From NCBI RefSeq assembly GCF_002086635.1, contig NZ_MVHD01000011.1, positions 1 through 64,000 of the forward strand: a stretch of DNA of 64,000 bases, given 5' to 3'. This DNA comes from Mycobacterium alsense (lineage in GTDB: Bacteria; Actinomycetota; Actinomycetes; Mycobacteriales; Mycobacteriaceae). Each line of letters opens with the position of its first letter. Within the stretch, counting starts at the first letter, position 1. Below the pieces are notes generated by a model. That model saw only the letters and a list, made by a program, of their open reading frames with translations, was not told where the DNA came from and made no database searches. Of the stretch, positions 37,138 to 44,878 are shown one piece after another. The translations under genes and the position numbers were made by a program.

Positions 37138-37224
37138 ATGATGAGCACAGTCTGGGGAATGTTGATGATGATGCCCGTGGTGTTCGGCGTCGGCGGGGAC
37201 GGGTTGGTGTCCCGACGGCCATGA
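37138..37224 (+). CDS. 28-aa hydrophobic leader peptide
   Basis: ATG 37138 (a second ATG follows at once) to TGA 37224. Met-rich N-terminus, then PVVFGVGGDGLVSRRP, shared with the 24-aa peptide before the hydrolase. ATG of the next ORF overlaps its stop (ATGA). GGGAAGCG is a plausible ribosome site. Confidence 0.5.
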   Translation: MMSTVWGMLMMMPVVFGVGGDGLVSRRP

Positions 37225-37376
37225 GCACGCTGAAGACGCCGACGGGCCGCCCGACGGCCCGGGCGTCTCACTTTGAGACGCTGAATCACCTCATCTTGAG
37301 ACGCTCACCATCCGCGCGCGGCGATGTCATGGGTTGCAGGAGTTGCTGCTTCGGTGAAAGAGGTGAAATGCGGTGA
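37221..37376 (+). CDS. 51-aa ORF linking leader and LuxR regulator
   Basis: Starts in the ATGA overlap after the 28-aa peptide and ends in a GTGA overlap with the LuxR gene at 37373, giving an unbroken chain of coupled ORFs. The protein is Arg/Ser-rich with CRSCC near the end and matches no family. The double operator (37264-37303) lies inside it, so the ORF may simply keep ribosomes moving across, or be chance. Confidence 0.3.
   Translation: MSTLKTPTGRPTARASHFETLNHLILRRSPSARGDVMGCRSCCFGERGEMR
37264..37303 (+). promoter_or_regulatory. Double operator CGTCTCA-N3-TGAGACG before MalT-like regulator
   Basis: Perfect palindrome CGTCTCA-CTT-TGAGACG (37264-37280) and an imperfect copy CACCTCA-TCT-TGAGACG (37287-37303), centres 23 bases apart. 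Both this site and the one at 22048-22088 continue with CTCA and a 27-base stretch ending TCATGGGT, so the whole promoter is conserved. Confidence 0.75.
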
Positions 37377-39925
37377 GCGGGCACGGCGTGAGCGCGAATC
37401 ACGAGAAAATGATTGGGCCGATGCTGCTGGGGCCCGCCACTTCGAACGGGCACCGGCGGCGCGTGCCCAAGGTCGTCACCGAGGACGGATCTGATTCAAT
37501 GGGGTCGCCGCGATCGCCAGGCAGAACGAGCCCGCCCGACCCCGCAGAGAACAATTGGGATGCCGAAACGCCAGCGCCCACCCAGGAGGCGCCAACGCCG
37601 CGGCTTCCCGCCCGGCCCCCGGCTTCGACGGATTCGCGGAATTCGGACATGACCGGCTCGGGGGGACGCGGCGCCCATGGCACCGGCGAAGCCGCCGCGC
37701 GGGCGGTTCTGCTCGGCACCAAGCTGCACATCCCGGCGATCGGGACCCAGCTCGTCCACCGGGCCGCCCTGCTCGACGTCCTGTCGGCCGGGCTTCGCCG
37801 CAAGCTCACACTGCTGAGCGCGCCGGCGGGATGGGGCAAGACGACACTCCTGGCCGAGTGGGCGCTGGGTGGAGACGAGGACCAGCGGTTCGGCTGGCTG
37901 TCGGTTGATCCCTCGGACAACGACCCGGTGTGGTTTTGGATGTACGTGGTCGCCGCGCTGCAGAAGATCAGCCCGGGGGTCGGGATTCGCGCGGTCGAAC
38001 TCCTCGCGATGGGCGCCGACCCGGTGCAGGTCGTTCTGCCGACGCTGCTGAATGATCTGGACACGATCGCCAGCCCGATGGTGCTCATCCTGGACGACTA
38101 CCACCTGGTGACAAGTCGCGCGGTTCATGACCAACTGGCGTTCTTCATCAGCCGGATCCCCGCGAATCTTCACTTGGTGTTGGCCACCCGATCGGATCCG
38201 GTGCTGCCGTTAGCGCGGTTGAGGGCCAGCGGCGACCTTGCCGAGATGCGATCCGACGATTTACGTTTCGGGCCCATCGATGCGGAGCATCTGCTGAACG
38301 ATGTGCTCGGGCTGGACTTGGCCGACGAAGATGTGCAACTGCTGCACCGGCGCACCGAAGGGTGGGCCGCCGGCCTGTACCTTGCCGCCCTCTCACTCGC
38401 CGGGCGTGCCGATGCCTCCGCGTTCATCAGAACCTTCGCCGGCGACAACCGTCACGTCGTCGACTACTTGATGGCCGAGGTGCTCGACGGTCAACCACCG
38501 GAACTGCGCAGGTTCCTGCTGCGCACCTCGGTCCTGAGACGACTCAACGGTGAGCTGTGCGACGCGATACTGCAAACGTCTGGCTCGGCCTCGGTCCTGG
38601 AGAAGATCGAGCGCGAAAACCTGTTTGTCGTGCCGCTGGACATGTCCCGTCGCTGGTATCGCTATCACCAGCTGTTCGGGGAATTGCTGCGCACCGAGTT
38701 GCGGCGCAGCGAGCCCGATCTCGTCGCCGATCTGCACCGGCGAGCCGCGACCTGGTTCGAGACCGAGGGCCTCATCGATGAGGCGGTGCGGCACCTGGTC
38801 GCCGGCGGTGACATCGCGCGCAGTGCCGATCTGATCGCCGCGGACTGGGTCGACGAATTCAACGGGGGCGGCCGGTCGACCGTCTCCAGCTTGCTTGATC
38901 TGCTCCCCGAGGAAACCGTTCTACGGGATCCGCGGCTGAGCGTGGCCCGCGCGTGGATCGCCCTGAGCGGTGGTCAACTCGATGACGCCGCCGAATGGAT
39001 CGAGGCAGTCGAGACCGGATCCGCGGGCGACACCGCAGACGGCGGGGCCGTCAGCGCTCAAGCCGTCGTCCTGCGCGCGGTTCACTCGTTCAAGACGGCC
39101 GAACTCGCCGCGGCGCTCGAGGCGGCTCGCAGGGCGATCACTCTCGATCTCGGCGAGGTGCCGCTGGGCCGATCAAGCGCCTACTGCATCTATGGATCCG
39201 CACTGTACTTTTCGGGCAACACCCACGAGGCGCAGGCCGCCTTCCGGCGGGCAGTGGAGCTGGCCGAAAAGGTGGGCGATCGTCGTGCGCGCAGCTACGC
39301 GCTGGGCCAACTGGCGCTGATTTCGGCCGAGCACGGCCGGCTGGCGGACGCCGAACGTCAGATCCGCCGAGCTTCCGGCAGCTCCAAGGATCTGGCGGAC
39401 GGGGAACACCTCGTGGACGCCATGGTGTCGCTCGCCACGGCCGAACTCCTCCGGATGCGCGGTGACACGGCCGCGGCCGCAGCCGCCGCCGACATGGCCG
39501 TCAGGTCGGCGCGCCAAGGTGGAGCGATCCTCGAGGTGGCCAAGACGCTGTCGGTGAGGGCAAAGATCGTCGAGCAACTCGGCGACCACCAGACGGCGAA
39601 GGCGATCCTCGAAGAGGTCGACACCCTCGTGCGCGATTGCCCGGACGCCGGCATCGGCTCGACGGTGCTCGCTTCGGCCGGGCGCAACGCGTCGGCCGCG
39701 GCGGCTTCGCGCAACGCGAAGTTCGCCGTCGATGAGGAGCTGACCCCCAAGGAGCTCGAGGTTCTTCGCCTGCTCGCCACGCGGTTGTCGCGACGTGAGA
39801 TAGGTGAGCGGCTCTACGTCTCGCTCAACACCGTGAAGACCCACCAGCGCGCCGTGTACCGCAAGCTGCGGGTTGAGCACCGGGGCGCGGCGGTCAGCCG
39901 GGCGCGGGAACTCGGCCTGCTGTAA
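37373..39925 (+). CDS. MalT/AcoK-like ATP-dependent LuxR regulator
   Basis: 850 aa from GTG 37373 (GAAAGAGGTGAA upstream). About 110 low-complexity Pro/Ser residues precede the NTPase domain: GTKLHIPAI, P-loop SAPAGWGKTTLL (about residues 149-160), Walker B MVLILDDYHLV, and AATRSDPVLPLARLRA. A winged-helix part and TPR-like repeats follow, then the C-terminal HTH (LTPKELEVLRLLATRLSRRE, SLNTVKTHQRAVYRKL). The family activates operons on binding an inducer and ATP. Different subfamily from the three tandem ATPases at 22-31 kb. Confidence 0.9.
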   Translation: MSGHGVSANHEKMIGPMLLGPATSNGHRRRVPKVVTEDGSDSMGSPRSPGRTSPPDPAENNWDAETPAPTQEAPTPRLPARPPASTDSRNSDMTGSGGRGAHGTGEAAARAVLLGTKLHIPAIGTQLVHRAALLDVLSAGLRRKLTLLSAPAGWGKTTLLAEWALGGDEDQRFGWLSVDPSDNDPVWFWMYVVAALQKISPGVGIRAVELLAMGADPVQVVLPTLLNDLDTIASPMVLILDDYHLVTSRAVHDQLAFFISRIPANLHLVLATRSDPVLPLARLRASGDLAEMRSDDLRFGPIDAEHLLNDVLGLDLADEDVQLLHRRTEGWAAGLYLAALSLAGRADASAFIRTFAGDNRHVVDYLMAEVLDGQPPELRRFLLRTSVLRRLNGELCDAILQTSGSASVLEKIERENLFVVPLDMSRRWYRYHQLFGELLRTELRRSEPDLVADLHRRAATWFETEGLIDEAVRHLVAGGDIARSADLIAADWVDEFNGGGRSTVSSLLDLLPEETVLRDPRLSVARAWIALSGGQLDDAAEWIEAVETGSAGDTADGGAVSAQAVVLRAVHSFKTAELAAALEAARRAITLDLGEVPLGRSSAYCIYGSALYFSGNTHEAQAAFRRAVELAEKVGDRRARSYALGQLALISAEHGRLADAERQIRRASGSSKDLADGEHLVDAMVSLATAELLRMRGDTAAAAAAADMAVRSARQGGAILEVAKTLSVRAKIVEQLGDHQTAKAILEEVDTLVRDCPDAGIGSTVLASAGRNASAAAASRNAKFAVDEELTPKELEVLRLLATRLSRREIGERLYVSLNTVKTHQRAVYRKLRVEHRGAAVSRARELGLL

Positions 39926-39949
39926 TCGTCGAGCGCGACATCGCGTCAA

Positions 39950-40007
39950 TCACCCGGGTGAACAGAGGGCTGGGGTGATGACGGTTCACCCCACGCGGCG
40001 GCAGCCT
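39950..40007 (+). promoter_or_regulatory. 58-bp promoter module, copy d
   Basis: TCACCCGGGTGA (39950-39961); GGGGTGA-N7-TCACCCC (39972-39992) with ATGACG as -35; CAGCCT (40002-40007) as -10; +1 about 40014. Reads towards the 154-aa gene and the NADH dehydrogenase. Confidence 0.85.
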
Positions 40008-40052
40008 CACACAAGAGCAGACGATCGACGGGCTCGTGGAAGGAACCAGGAC

Positions 40053-40517
40053 ATGCTTACCGCCGTGGAGGTCAAGAAGGCCGCCGACGGCCCCGGCCAC
40101 GCCGCCGTCGGGCCGCAGGCCCCGGTCTACGTCCTCACCGGGGACGCCAGCGGGGTGCGATCGGCGTCGTCGCCGACACCGAACGTCGCGAGGCGTGGCT
40201 CGCTGGCGCAATCGCTCCCCCCGATTGACCGGTCGGCGACCCGCGACGAGGACATGGCATGGTCACTGGTCGATGCGGTGAAGTCGCGTCTGACCGGCTA
40301 CGAGCGCACCATCGTCTTCGTCGAATTGGGCTGCGGAGAAACCTATCTGGTGATCAAACGCATCCTCACCGCCCTCCTGTCGAACCCGATGACGTTGCCG
40401 GTGGCGGTATTCGCGAAGCTGACCGGCTGGCTGGATGGCTACGCCGGTAGCCCCGAGGAGCCGCAACTGCGCACGATGCTGACCGCCATTCGCCTCCAGC
40501 AGCTCGAGGCGGTTTAG
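40053..40517 (+). CDS. 154-aa protein of unknown function, coupled to NDH-2
   Basis: ATG 40053 with GGAAGGA about 10 bases upstream. The first 70 residues are low-complexity (Ala/Gly/Ser/Pro); the rest is a helical domain (AWSLVDAVKSRLTGYERTIV, then VIKRILTALLSNP, then LRTMLTAIRLQQLEAV). No family recognised. Stop is directly followed by the ATG of the NADH dehydrogenase, so it may regulate or anchor it. Confidence 0.6.
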   Translation: MLTAVEVKKAADGPGHAAVGPQAPVYVLTGDASGVRSASSPTPNVARRGSLAQSLPPIDRSATRDEDMAWSLVDAVKSRLTGYERTIVFVELGCGETYLVIKRILTALLSNPMTLPVAVFAKLTGWLDGYAGSPEEPQLRTMLTAIRLQQLEAV

Positions 40518-41864
40518 ATGCGCACGACCCGACAGACCGACCATGCCCCGTCGGTGGTGATCGTGGGTAGCGGGTTCGCCGGATTCGAATGCGCGCGACG
40601 GCTCACATCCTTGCTGCGCCGCAAGAGATCACGCGCGACCGTCACCCTGATCTCTCCGGTGGACTATCTGCTCTACACGCCGCTGTTACCGGACGTCGCC
40701 GGAGGCGTGATCGATCCGCGCTTCGTCACGATTCCGTTGAGCGACAACTTGCCCGGTGTGCGGCTGATCCGCGGCTACGTCGACGCGGTCGATTTCCCCG
40801 CACGAACCGTACGCTTTCGCGATCAGGAAAACGCCACCCAGGAGTTGGCGTGGGATCGGCTGGTACTGACCCCGGGCTCGATCACTCGCCGCTTCGACAT
40901 TCCCGGCCTCGCCGAGCACGCCCGCGGCCTGAAATCGATCGCCGAAGCCCTCTATCTGCGTGACCACATCCTCGAACAGTTCGAGCTGGCCGCCATCGAC
41001 CGCGACCCGCGCCGCGCGCAGGCGCGCAAAACCGTTGTCGTCGTGGGGGCGTCGTACTCGGGCGCCGAGCTGACCGCCCAGCTCTGCGCGATGGCCGCGG
41101 CGGCCGGGCGCAAATTCCAAATCCCCCGGGACGACATCCGACTGATCCTGCTCGAATTGTCAGACCGGGTGATGCCCGAAATCGGCCCGAAGCTCGCGGG
41201 GAGGGCCGAACGCGTCTTGCGGCGCCACGGTGTGCGGATCCAACTGGGGGTGACCCTCGGCGAGGTCGGTCCCGATCACGTGATCCTCACCGACGGCACC
41301 CGCATCGACACATACACCGTGGCCTGGTTGACGGGAGTGGTGGCCAGCCCGTTGATCGCCACGCTGGGTCTGCCGACCGAGCGCGGCCGGCTCAAGGTGA
41401 ATGCCGACCTCGGGGTGCCGGATATGCCGGGCGTGTTCGCCGGCGGTGACGCCGCCGCGGTCGCCGATGTCACCAAGCCGGGGCGCATCACCCCGCCGAC
41501 CGCGCAACACGCCACCCGCCAGGGCAAAACCCTCGCAGCCAATGTCGCCGCCAGCCTCGGCCACGGAAGGCCACGTGACTACCGGCATCGCGATCTGGGC
41601 ACCGTCGTCGACCTCGGACCGGGCTTTGCGGTGGCCAATCCACTCAACATCCACATGTCGGGGCTGCCGGCCAAGGCCGTCACGCGCGGCTACCACCTCT
41701 ACGCGATACCGAGCGCCGCGAACCGCTGGGCTGTCTTCACGGCATATCTGACCGCGCTCGTTTTCCCGCGGCCCATGGTGTCGCTGGGTGTAGCCCCGTC
41801 CTCCATCGCGCGTTTCTCGGTCAGTGAGGAGTTCGCTCCTCCGGCAGACAGCGCCGCCGGATAG
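40518..41864 (+). CDS. Type II NADH dehydrogenase-like FAD protein
   Basis: 448 aa. FAD motif VVIVGSGFAGFECARRL at the N-terminus; second nucleotide motif VVVVGASYSGAELTAQL; C-terminal FAD loop FAGGDAAAVAD and QHATRQGKTLAANV. Single-subunit NDH-2 enzymes pass electrons from NADH to menaquinone without pumping protons. The C-terminus ends in a hydrophobic/amphipathic stretch (WAVFTAYLTALVFPRPMV) typical for membrane attachment. Under module copy d with the 154-aa protein. Confidence 0.85.
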   Translation: MRTTRQTDHAPSVVIVGSGFAGFECARRLTSLLRRKRSRATVTLISPVDYLLYTPLLPDVAGGVIDPRFVTIPLSDNLPGVRLIRGYVDAVDFPARTVRFRDQENATQELAWDRLVLTPGSITRRFDIPGLAEHARGLKSIAEALYLRDHILEQFELAAIDRDPRRAQARKTVVVVGASYSGAELTAQLCAMAAAAGRKFQIPRDDIRLILLELSDRVMPEIGPKLAGRAERVLRRHGVRIQLGVTLGEVGPDHVILTDGTRIDTYTVAWLTGVVASPLIATLGLPTERGRLKVNADLGVPDMPGVFAGGDAAAVADVTKPGRITPPTAQHATRQGKTLAANVAASLGHGRPRDYRHRDLGTVVDLGPGFAVANPLNIHMSGLPAKAVTRGYHLYAIPSAANRWAVFTAYLTALVFPRPMVSLGVAPSSIARFSVSEEFAPPADSAAG

Positions 41865-41923
41865 CGCGAGTGGCAGGCCATTTCGCGCTCGTCGCCCCCA
41901 GCCGCTTCTCGTCACGTCGCTTA

Positions 41924-41981
41924 TCACCCGGGTGAGTGACGGAAGTGGGCGAGGACAGTTCACCCCTTTGCGCGCCATGCT
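41924..41981 (+). promoter_or_regulatory. 58-bp promoter module, copy e (predicts leaderless mRNA)
   Basis: TCACCCGGGTGA (41924-41935); second element 41946-41966 with AGGACA in the -35 position; CATGCT (41976-41981) as -10. Placing the last T at -7 puts +1 at 41988, which is the GTG start of the next gene. Confidence 0.85.
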
Positions 41982-41987
41982 CTTCAC

Positions 41988-42395
41988 GTGAGCGCCGCGA
42001 GGAGAATGCTGGAGACCTATCCACGAGATCTAGGCCGGATCGACAGGGACAAGCTGGTCGCATGTATCGACGCATGTATTGAATGCGACCAGGCGTGCAC
42101 CGCGTGTGCAGACGCCTGCCTCAGTGAAGACGACGTCAAGCACTTGACCAAATGCGTCCGTACCTGCCTTGACTGCGCGGACGTCTGCGCGACAACCGGT
42201 CGCGTCCTGTCCCGGCACACGGGCTACGACGCCAACTTGACCAGGACGGTGCTCGAAACGTGCGCCACCGCCTGCAAGACAAGCGCGGACGAGTGCGACA
42301 ACCATGCGGCGCACCACGAGCATTGCCGCGTGTGCGCCGAGGTGTGCCGGCGCTGTGAACGAGCCTGCCGCGACCTTGTGGGGGCGCTCGGTTGA
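41988..42395 (+). CDS. Cys-rich four-helix copper-storage-like protein (DUF326/Csp)
   Basis: 135 aa from GTG 41988, the predicted first base of the mRNA; ATG 42006 is an alternative. About 18 Cys line helices as CxxxC and CxxC (ACIDACIECDQACTACADAC, HCRVCAEVCRRCERAC). This is the pattern of Csp proteins, cytosolic four-helix bundles that store many Cu(I) ions. No signal peptide, so it acts in the cytoplasm. Copper or thiol buffering under oxidative or nitrosative stress fits its promoter. Confidence 0.85.
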   Translation: MSAARRMLETYPRDLGRIDRDKLVACIDACIECDQACTACADACLSEDDVKHLTKCVRTCLDCADVCATTGRVLSRHTGYDANLTRTVLETCATACKTSADECDNHAAHHEHCRVCAEVCRRCERACRDLVGALG

Positions 42396-42467
42396 GGCCA
42401 CCACCGAGCGGGCGCGCGCCTGCGCCGCGCGCGCGTGACCTCGCAGATACGGATTGGAGACGCCGCT

Positions 42468-42923
42468 ATGGGGATATCTGAATTCGACGATGTCGGGGCC
42501 CATTTGCTCGAGCCGGAAGAAAGCGTGGACTCCGAACAGACCGGCATCGACCTCGACGAGGGCTACTCGCCCCCGGAAAGTCCGCAGGAGTTGCGGGCGT
42601 GGGGTCTTACCGCGAGGGAAGCGCGCACGCATGAAAGTCTGGCGCGCCGACTGGCCCGCGAACTGCCCGACGTGACCGACCGGTGGGATGGCGACGGGAT
42701 CGGCGATAGCACCGACAGCGACGGCGAGCCCATCGACGATCAGGTCGGCGGCATGCGCGCGGGCCGGCTCGTCGCCTTCGACGTCGACCCGACCGATCCG
42801 GGTACCGACTACCTCGCCTACGACGTCGGCATCGACGGCGGCGCCGCCTCGGCCGAGGAAGCCGCCATCCATATCATCGGCGACGAGGACACCGGCGCCG
42901 GTGGGGGGTGGGGTCTTCGATGA
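42468..42923 (+). CDS. DUF5709-family acidic protein
   Basis: 151 aa from ATG 42468. Very acidic, starting EFDDVGAHLLEPEESVDSEQ and containing ESPQELRAWGLTAREARTHE and the C-terminal AAIHIIGDEDTG. This is the mycobacterial/actinobacterial DUF5709 pattern; function unknown. It lies 72 bases after the Csp gene and 33 before lpdA, probably one operon. Confidence 0.75.
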   Translation: MGISEFDDVGAHLLEPEESVDSEQTGIDLDEGYSPPESPQELRAWGLTAREARTHESLARRLARELPDVTDRWDGDGIGDSTDSDGEPIDDQVGGMRAGRLVAFDVDPTDPGTDYLAYDVGIDGGAASAEEAAIHIIGDEDTGAGGGWGLR

Positions 42924-42956
42924 CCCGCCGGCCGGACGGCCGATGAGGTTCGAGCC

Positions 42957-44369
42957 GTGGTGACCCGCGTTGTGATCCTCGGCGCGGGCCCGGCCGGTTA
43001 CGAAGCGGCGCTGGTGGCCGCCGCCCGCGGTCCCGAGGTAGCCCAGGTTACCGTCGTGGACTCCGACGGGATCGGGGGTGCGGCCGTGCTGTGCGACTGC
43101 GTGCCCTCGAAAACATTCATCGCCTCCACCGGGCTGCGCACCGAACTGCGCAGGGCGCCGCTGGGGCTGGACATCGAGGTCGGCGACGCCGCGATCTCGT
43201 TGCCGGAAATCCACCAGCGGGTCAAGACCCTGGCCGCCGCCCAGTCCGCCGACATCACCGCCGACCTGCTCGGCATGGGTGTCGAGCTGATCGCCGGCCG
43301 CGGTGAATTGATCGACCCGACTCCCGGATTGGCGCGCCACTGTGTCAAGGTGACCGCGCCCGATGGCGCCACGACGCTGCGAGACGCCGACGTCGTTCTG
43401 ATCGCGACCGGCGCCAACCCGCGGATCCTGCCGTCGGCGCGGCCCGACGGCGAGCGCATCCTGACCTGGCGCCAGCTTTACGACCTGGCCGCGCTGCCCG
43501 ACCACCTGATCGTCGTCGGCTCGGGTGTCACCGGCGCCGAATTCGTCAGCGCCTACACCGAACTCGGTGTCACGGTGACGGTGGTGGCCAGCCGCGACCG
43601 GGTGCTGCCGTACGAGGACGCCGACGCCGCCGCGGTGCTGGAGAAGTCGCTTGCCGAGCGCGGGGTCAGGCTGGTGAAAAACGCACGCGCGCAATCGGTT
43701 ACCCGCAGCGACCGCGGAGTCGTGGTGACGACGACCGACGGCCGTACCGTGGAGGGCAGTCACGCGCTGATGACGATCGGATCGACCCCGAACACCGCCG
43801 GCCTGGGTCTCGAGCGCGTCGGCATCGAGCTGGGCCGCGGCAACTACCTGACCGTGGACCGGGTGTCACGGACGTCGGTGCCCGGGATCTACGCCGCCGG
43901 GGACTGCACCGGCCTGTTGCAATTGGCCTCGGTCGCCGCCATGCAGGGCCGCATCGCCATGTATCACGCCTTGGGTCAGGCCGTCAGCCCGATCCGGTTG
44001 CGTACCGTCCCGGCGACGGTGTTCACCCGGCCGGAGATCGCCGCGGTCGGCGTGCCGCAGGCGGCGATCGACGACGGCTCGGTGCCGGCCCGGATCGTCA
44101 CGCTGCCACTCGAGACCAATGCGCGCGCCAAGATGTCGGAGCTGCGTCACGGCTTCGTCAAGCTGTTCTGCCAACAGGCGAGCGGCGTGGTGATCGGCGG
44201 CGTGGTGGTCGCCCCGATCGCCTCCGAGCTGATCCTGCCGATCGCGGTGGCCGTGCAAAACCGCATCACGGTCACCGAGCTGGCGCAGACGCTCGCCATC
44301 TACCCGTCGCTGTCGGGCTCGATCACCGAGGCGGCCCGGCGACTGATAGCCCACGACGATCTGGACTGA
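42957..44369 (+). CDS. lpdA: NAD(P)H quinone dehydrogenase LpdA-type flavoprotein
   Basis: 470 aa from GTG 42957. Strong resemblance to M. tuberculosis LpdA (Rv3303c): ILGAGPAGYEAALVAA, GGAAVLCDCVPSKTFIASTG, VGSGVTGAEFVSAYTELGV, IYAAGDCTG, and the C-terminal PSLSGSITEAARRLIAHDDL. LpdA is not a lipoamide dehydrogenase; it reduces quinones with NAD(P)H. The active-site region has Cys46-Asp-Cys48 instead of CxxxxC, as expected for a non-disulfide enzyme but with an unusual adjacent pair. Helps keep redox balance and virulence-type stress resistance. Last gene of the copy-e unit. Confidence 0.9.
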   Translation: MVTRVVILGAGPAGYEAALVAAARGPEVAQVTVVDSDGIGGAAVLCDCVPSKTFIASTGLRTELRRAPLGLDIEVGDAAISLPEIHQRVKTLAAAQSADITADLLGMGVELIAGRGELIDPTPGLARHCVKVTAPDGATTLRDADVVLIATGANPRILPSARPDGERILTWRQLYDLAALPDHLIVVGSGVTGAEFVSAYTELGVTVTVVASRDRVLPYEDADAAAVLEKSLAERGVRLVKNARAQSVTRSDRGVVVTTTDGRTVEGSHALMTIGSTPNTAGLGLERVGIELGRGNYLTVDRVSRTSVPGIYAAGDCTGLLQLASVAAMQGRIAMYHALGQAVSPIRLRTVPATVFTRPEIAAVGVPQAAIDDGSVPARIVTLPLETNARAKMSELRHGFVKLFCQQASGVVIGGVVVAPIASELILPIAVAVQNRITVTELAQTLAIYPSLSGSITEAARRLIAHDDLD

Positions 44370-44442
44370 CGCCACCGAGTCCTCGGTGTGCCGCGGTCCA
44401 GCGGGCGATCACACCGGAGCAGCGCCGCCGGGCGGAGCACTT

Positions 44443-44500
44443 TCACCCGGGTGAATGGTGGTGGGGGGTGATGACAGCCGAACCGGGTCCGGGGCACGCT
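44443..44500 (+). promoter_or_regulatory. 58-bp promoter module, copy f
   Basis: TCACCCGGGTGA (44443-44454); second element 44465-44485 whose distal arm is poor (CGAACCG); ATGACA as -35; CACGCT (44495-44500) as -10; +1 about 44507. Leader of about 130 bases before the first small ORF. Confidence 0.8.
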
Positions 44501-44637
44501 GAGAACACCGCCCGGCAGCCGCCGATCCACAGCCTGGACATCGGGACATCGACCTGGCGGGCATGAGTTCCGCATCGACGCGCGGGCACGCGCGCTCGCG
44601 AAACAGCGCTCTACGAAGGCCCGATAACGGAGGACGT

Positions 44638-44727
44638 GTGACGCACCACGACGCACAAGGTACCGCCGCGATCTGCATTGCCAGCGCCGCGTCGCGCACG
44701 ATGGTTGAGGCGCGCCGCCATGCGTGA
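44638..44727 (+). CDS. 29-aa ORF with strong RBS, first of a coupled chain
   Basis: GTG 44638 has GGAGG 4 bases upstream, the best ribosome site in the region. Encodes MTHHDAQGTAAICIASAASR plus nine more residues; no family. Overlaps the 52-aa ORF by eight bases. The 505-base gap before tal otherwise holds only the module. Confidence 0.45.
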   Translation: MTHHDAQGTAAICIASAASRTMVEARRHA

Positions 44728-44878
44728 GCGCCGCACCGCACGCCCCTATTGCTTGACGACACGGGATCGGCGAATGCTGGCCGGCGCGTGCTGGCCGGTC
44801 TTCGCGTTCGCCGCGCTGGTCGTTACCGCCCGAACCGCGCGTTGCCACCGACACCGGCAGGAGGCCGCGGCCCCGTGA
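44720..44878 (+). CDS. 52-aa membrane-helix ORF upstream of transaldolase
   Basis: ATG 44720 lies inside the end of the 29-aa ORF, and its TGA overlaps the tal GTG (GTGA). One hydrophobic helix ([19 protein letters not shown]) follows a basic N-terminus, and a His/Arg/Cys tail ends it. May be a real small membrane protein or only a coupling ORF. Confidence 0.4.
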   Translation: MRERRTARPYCLTTRDRRMLAGACWPVFAFAALVVTARTARCHRHRQEAAAP

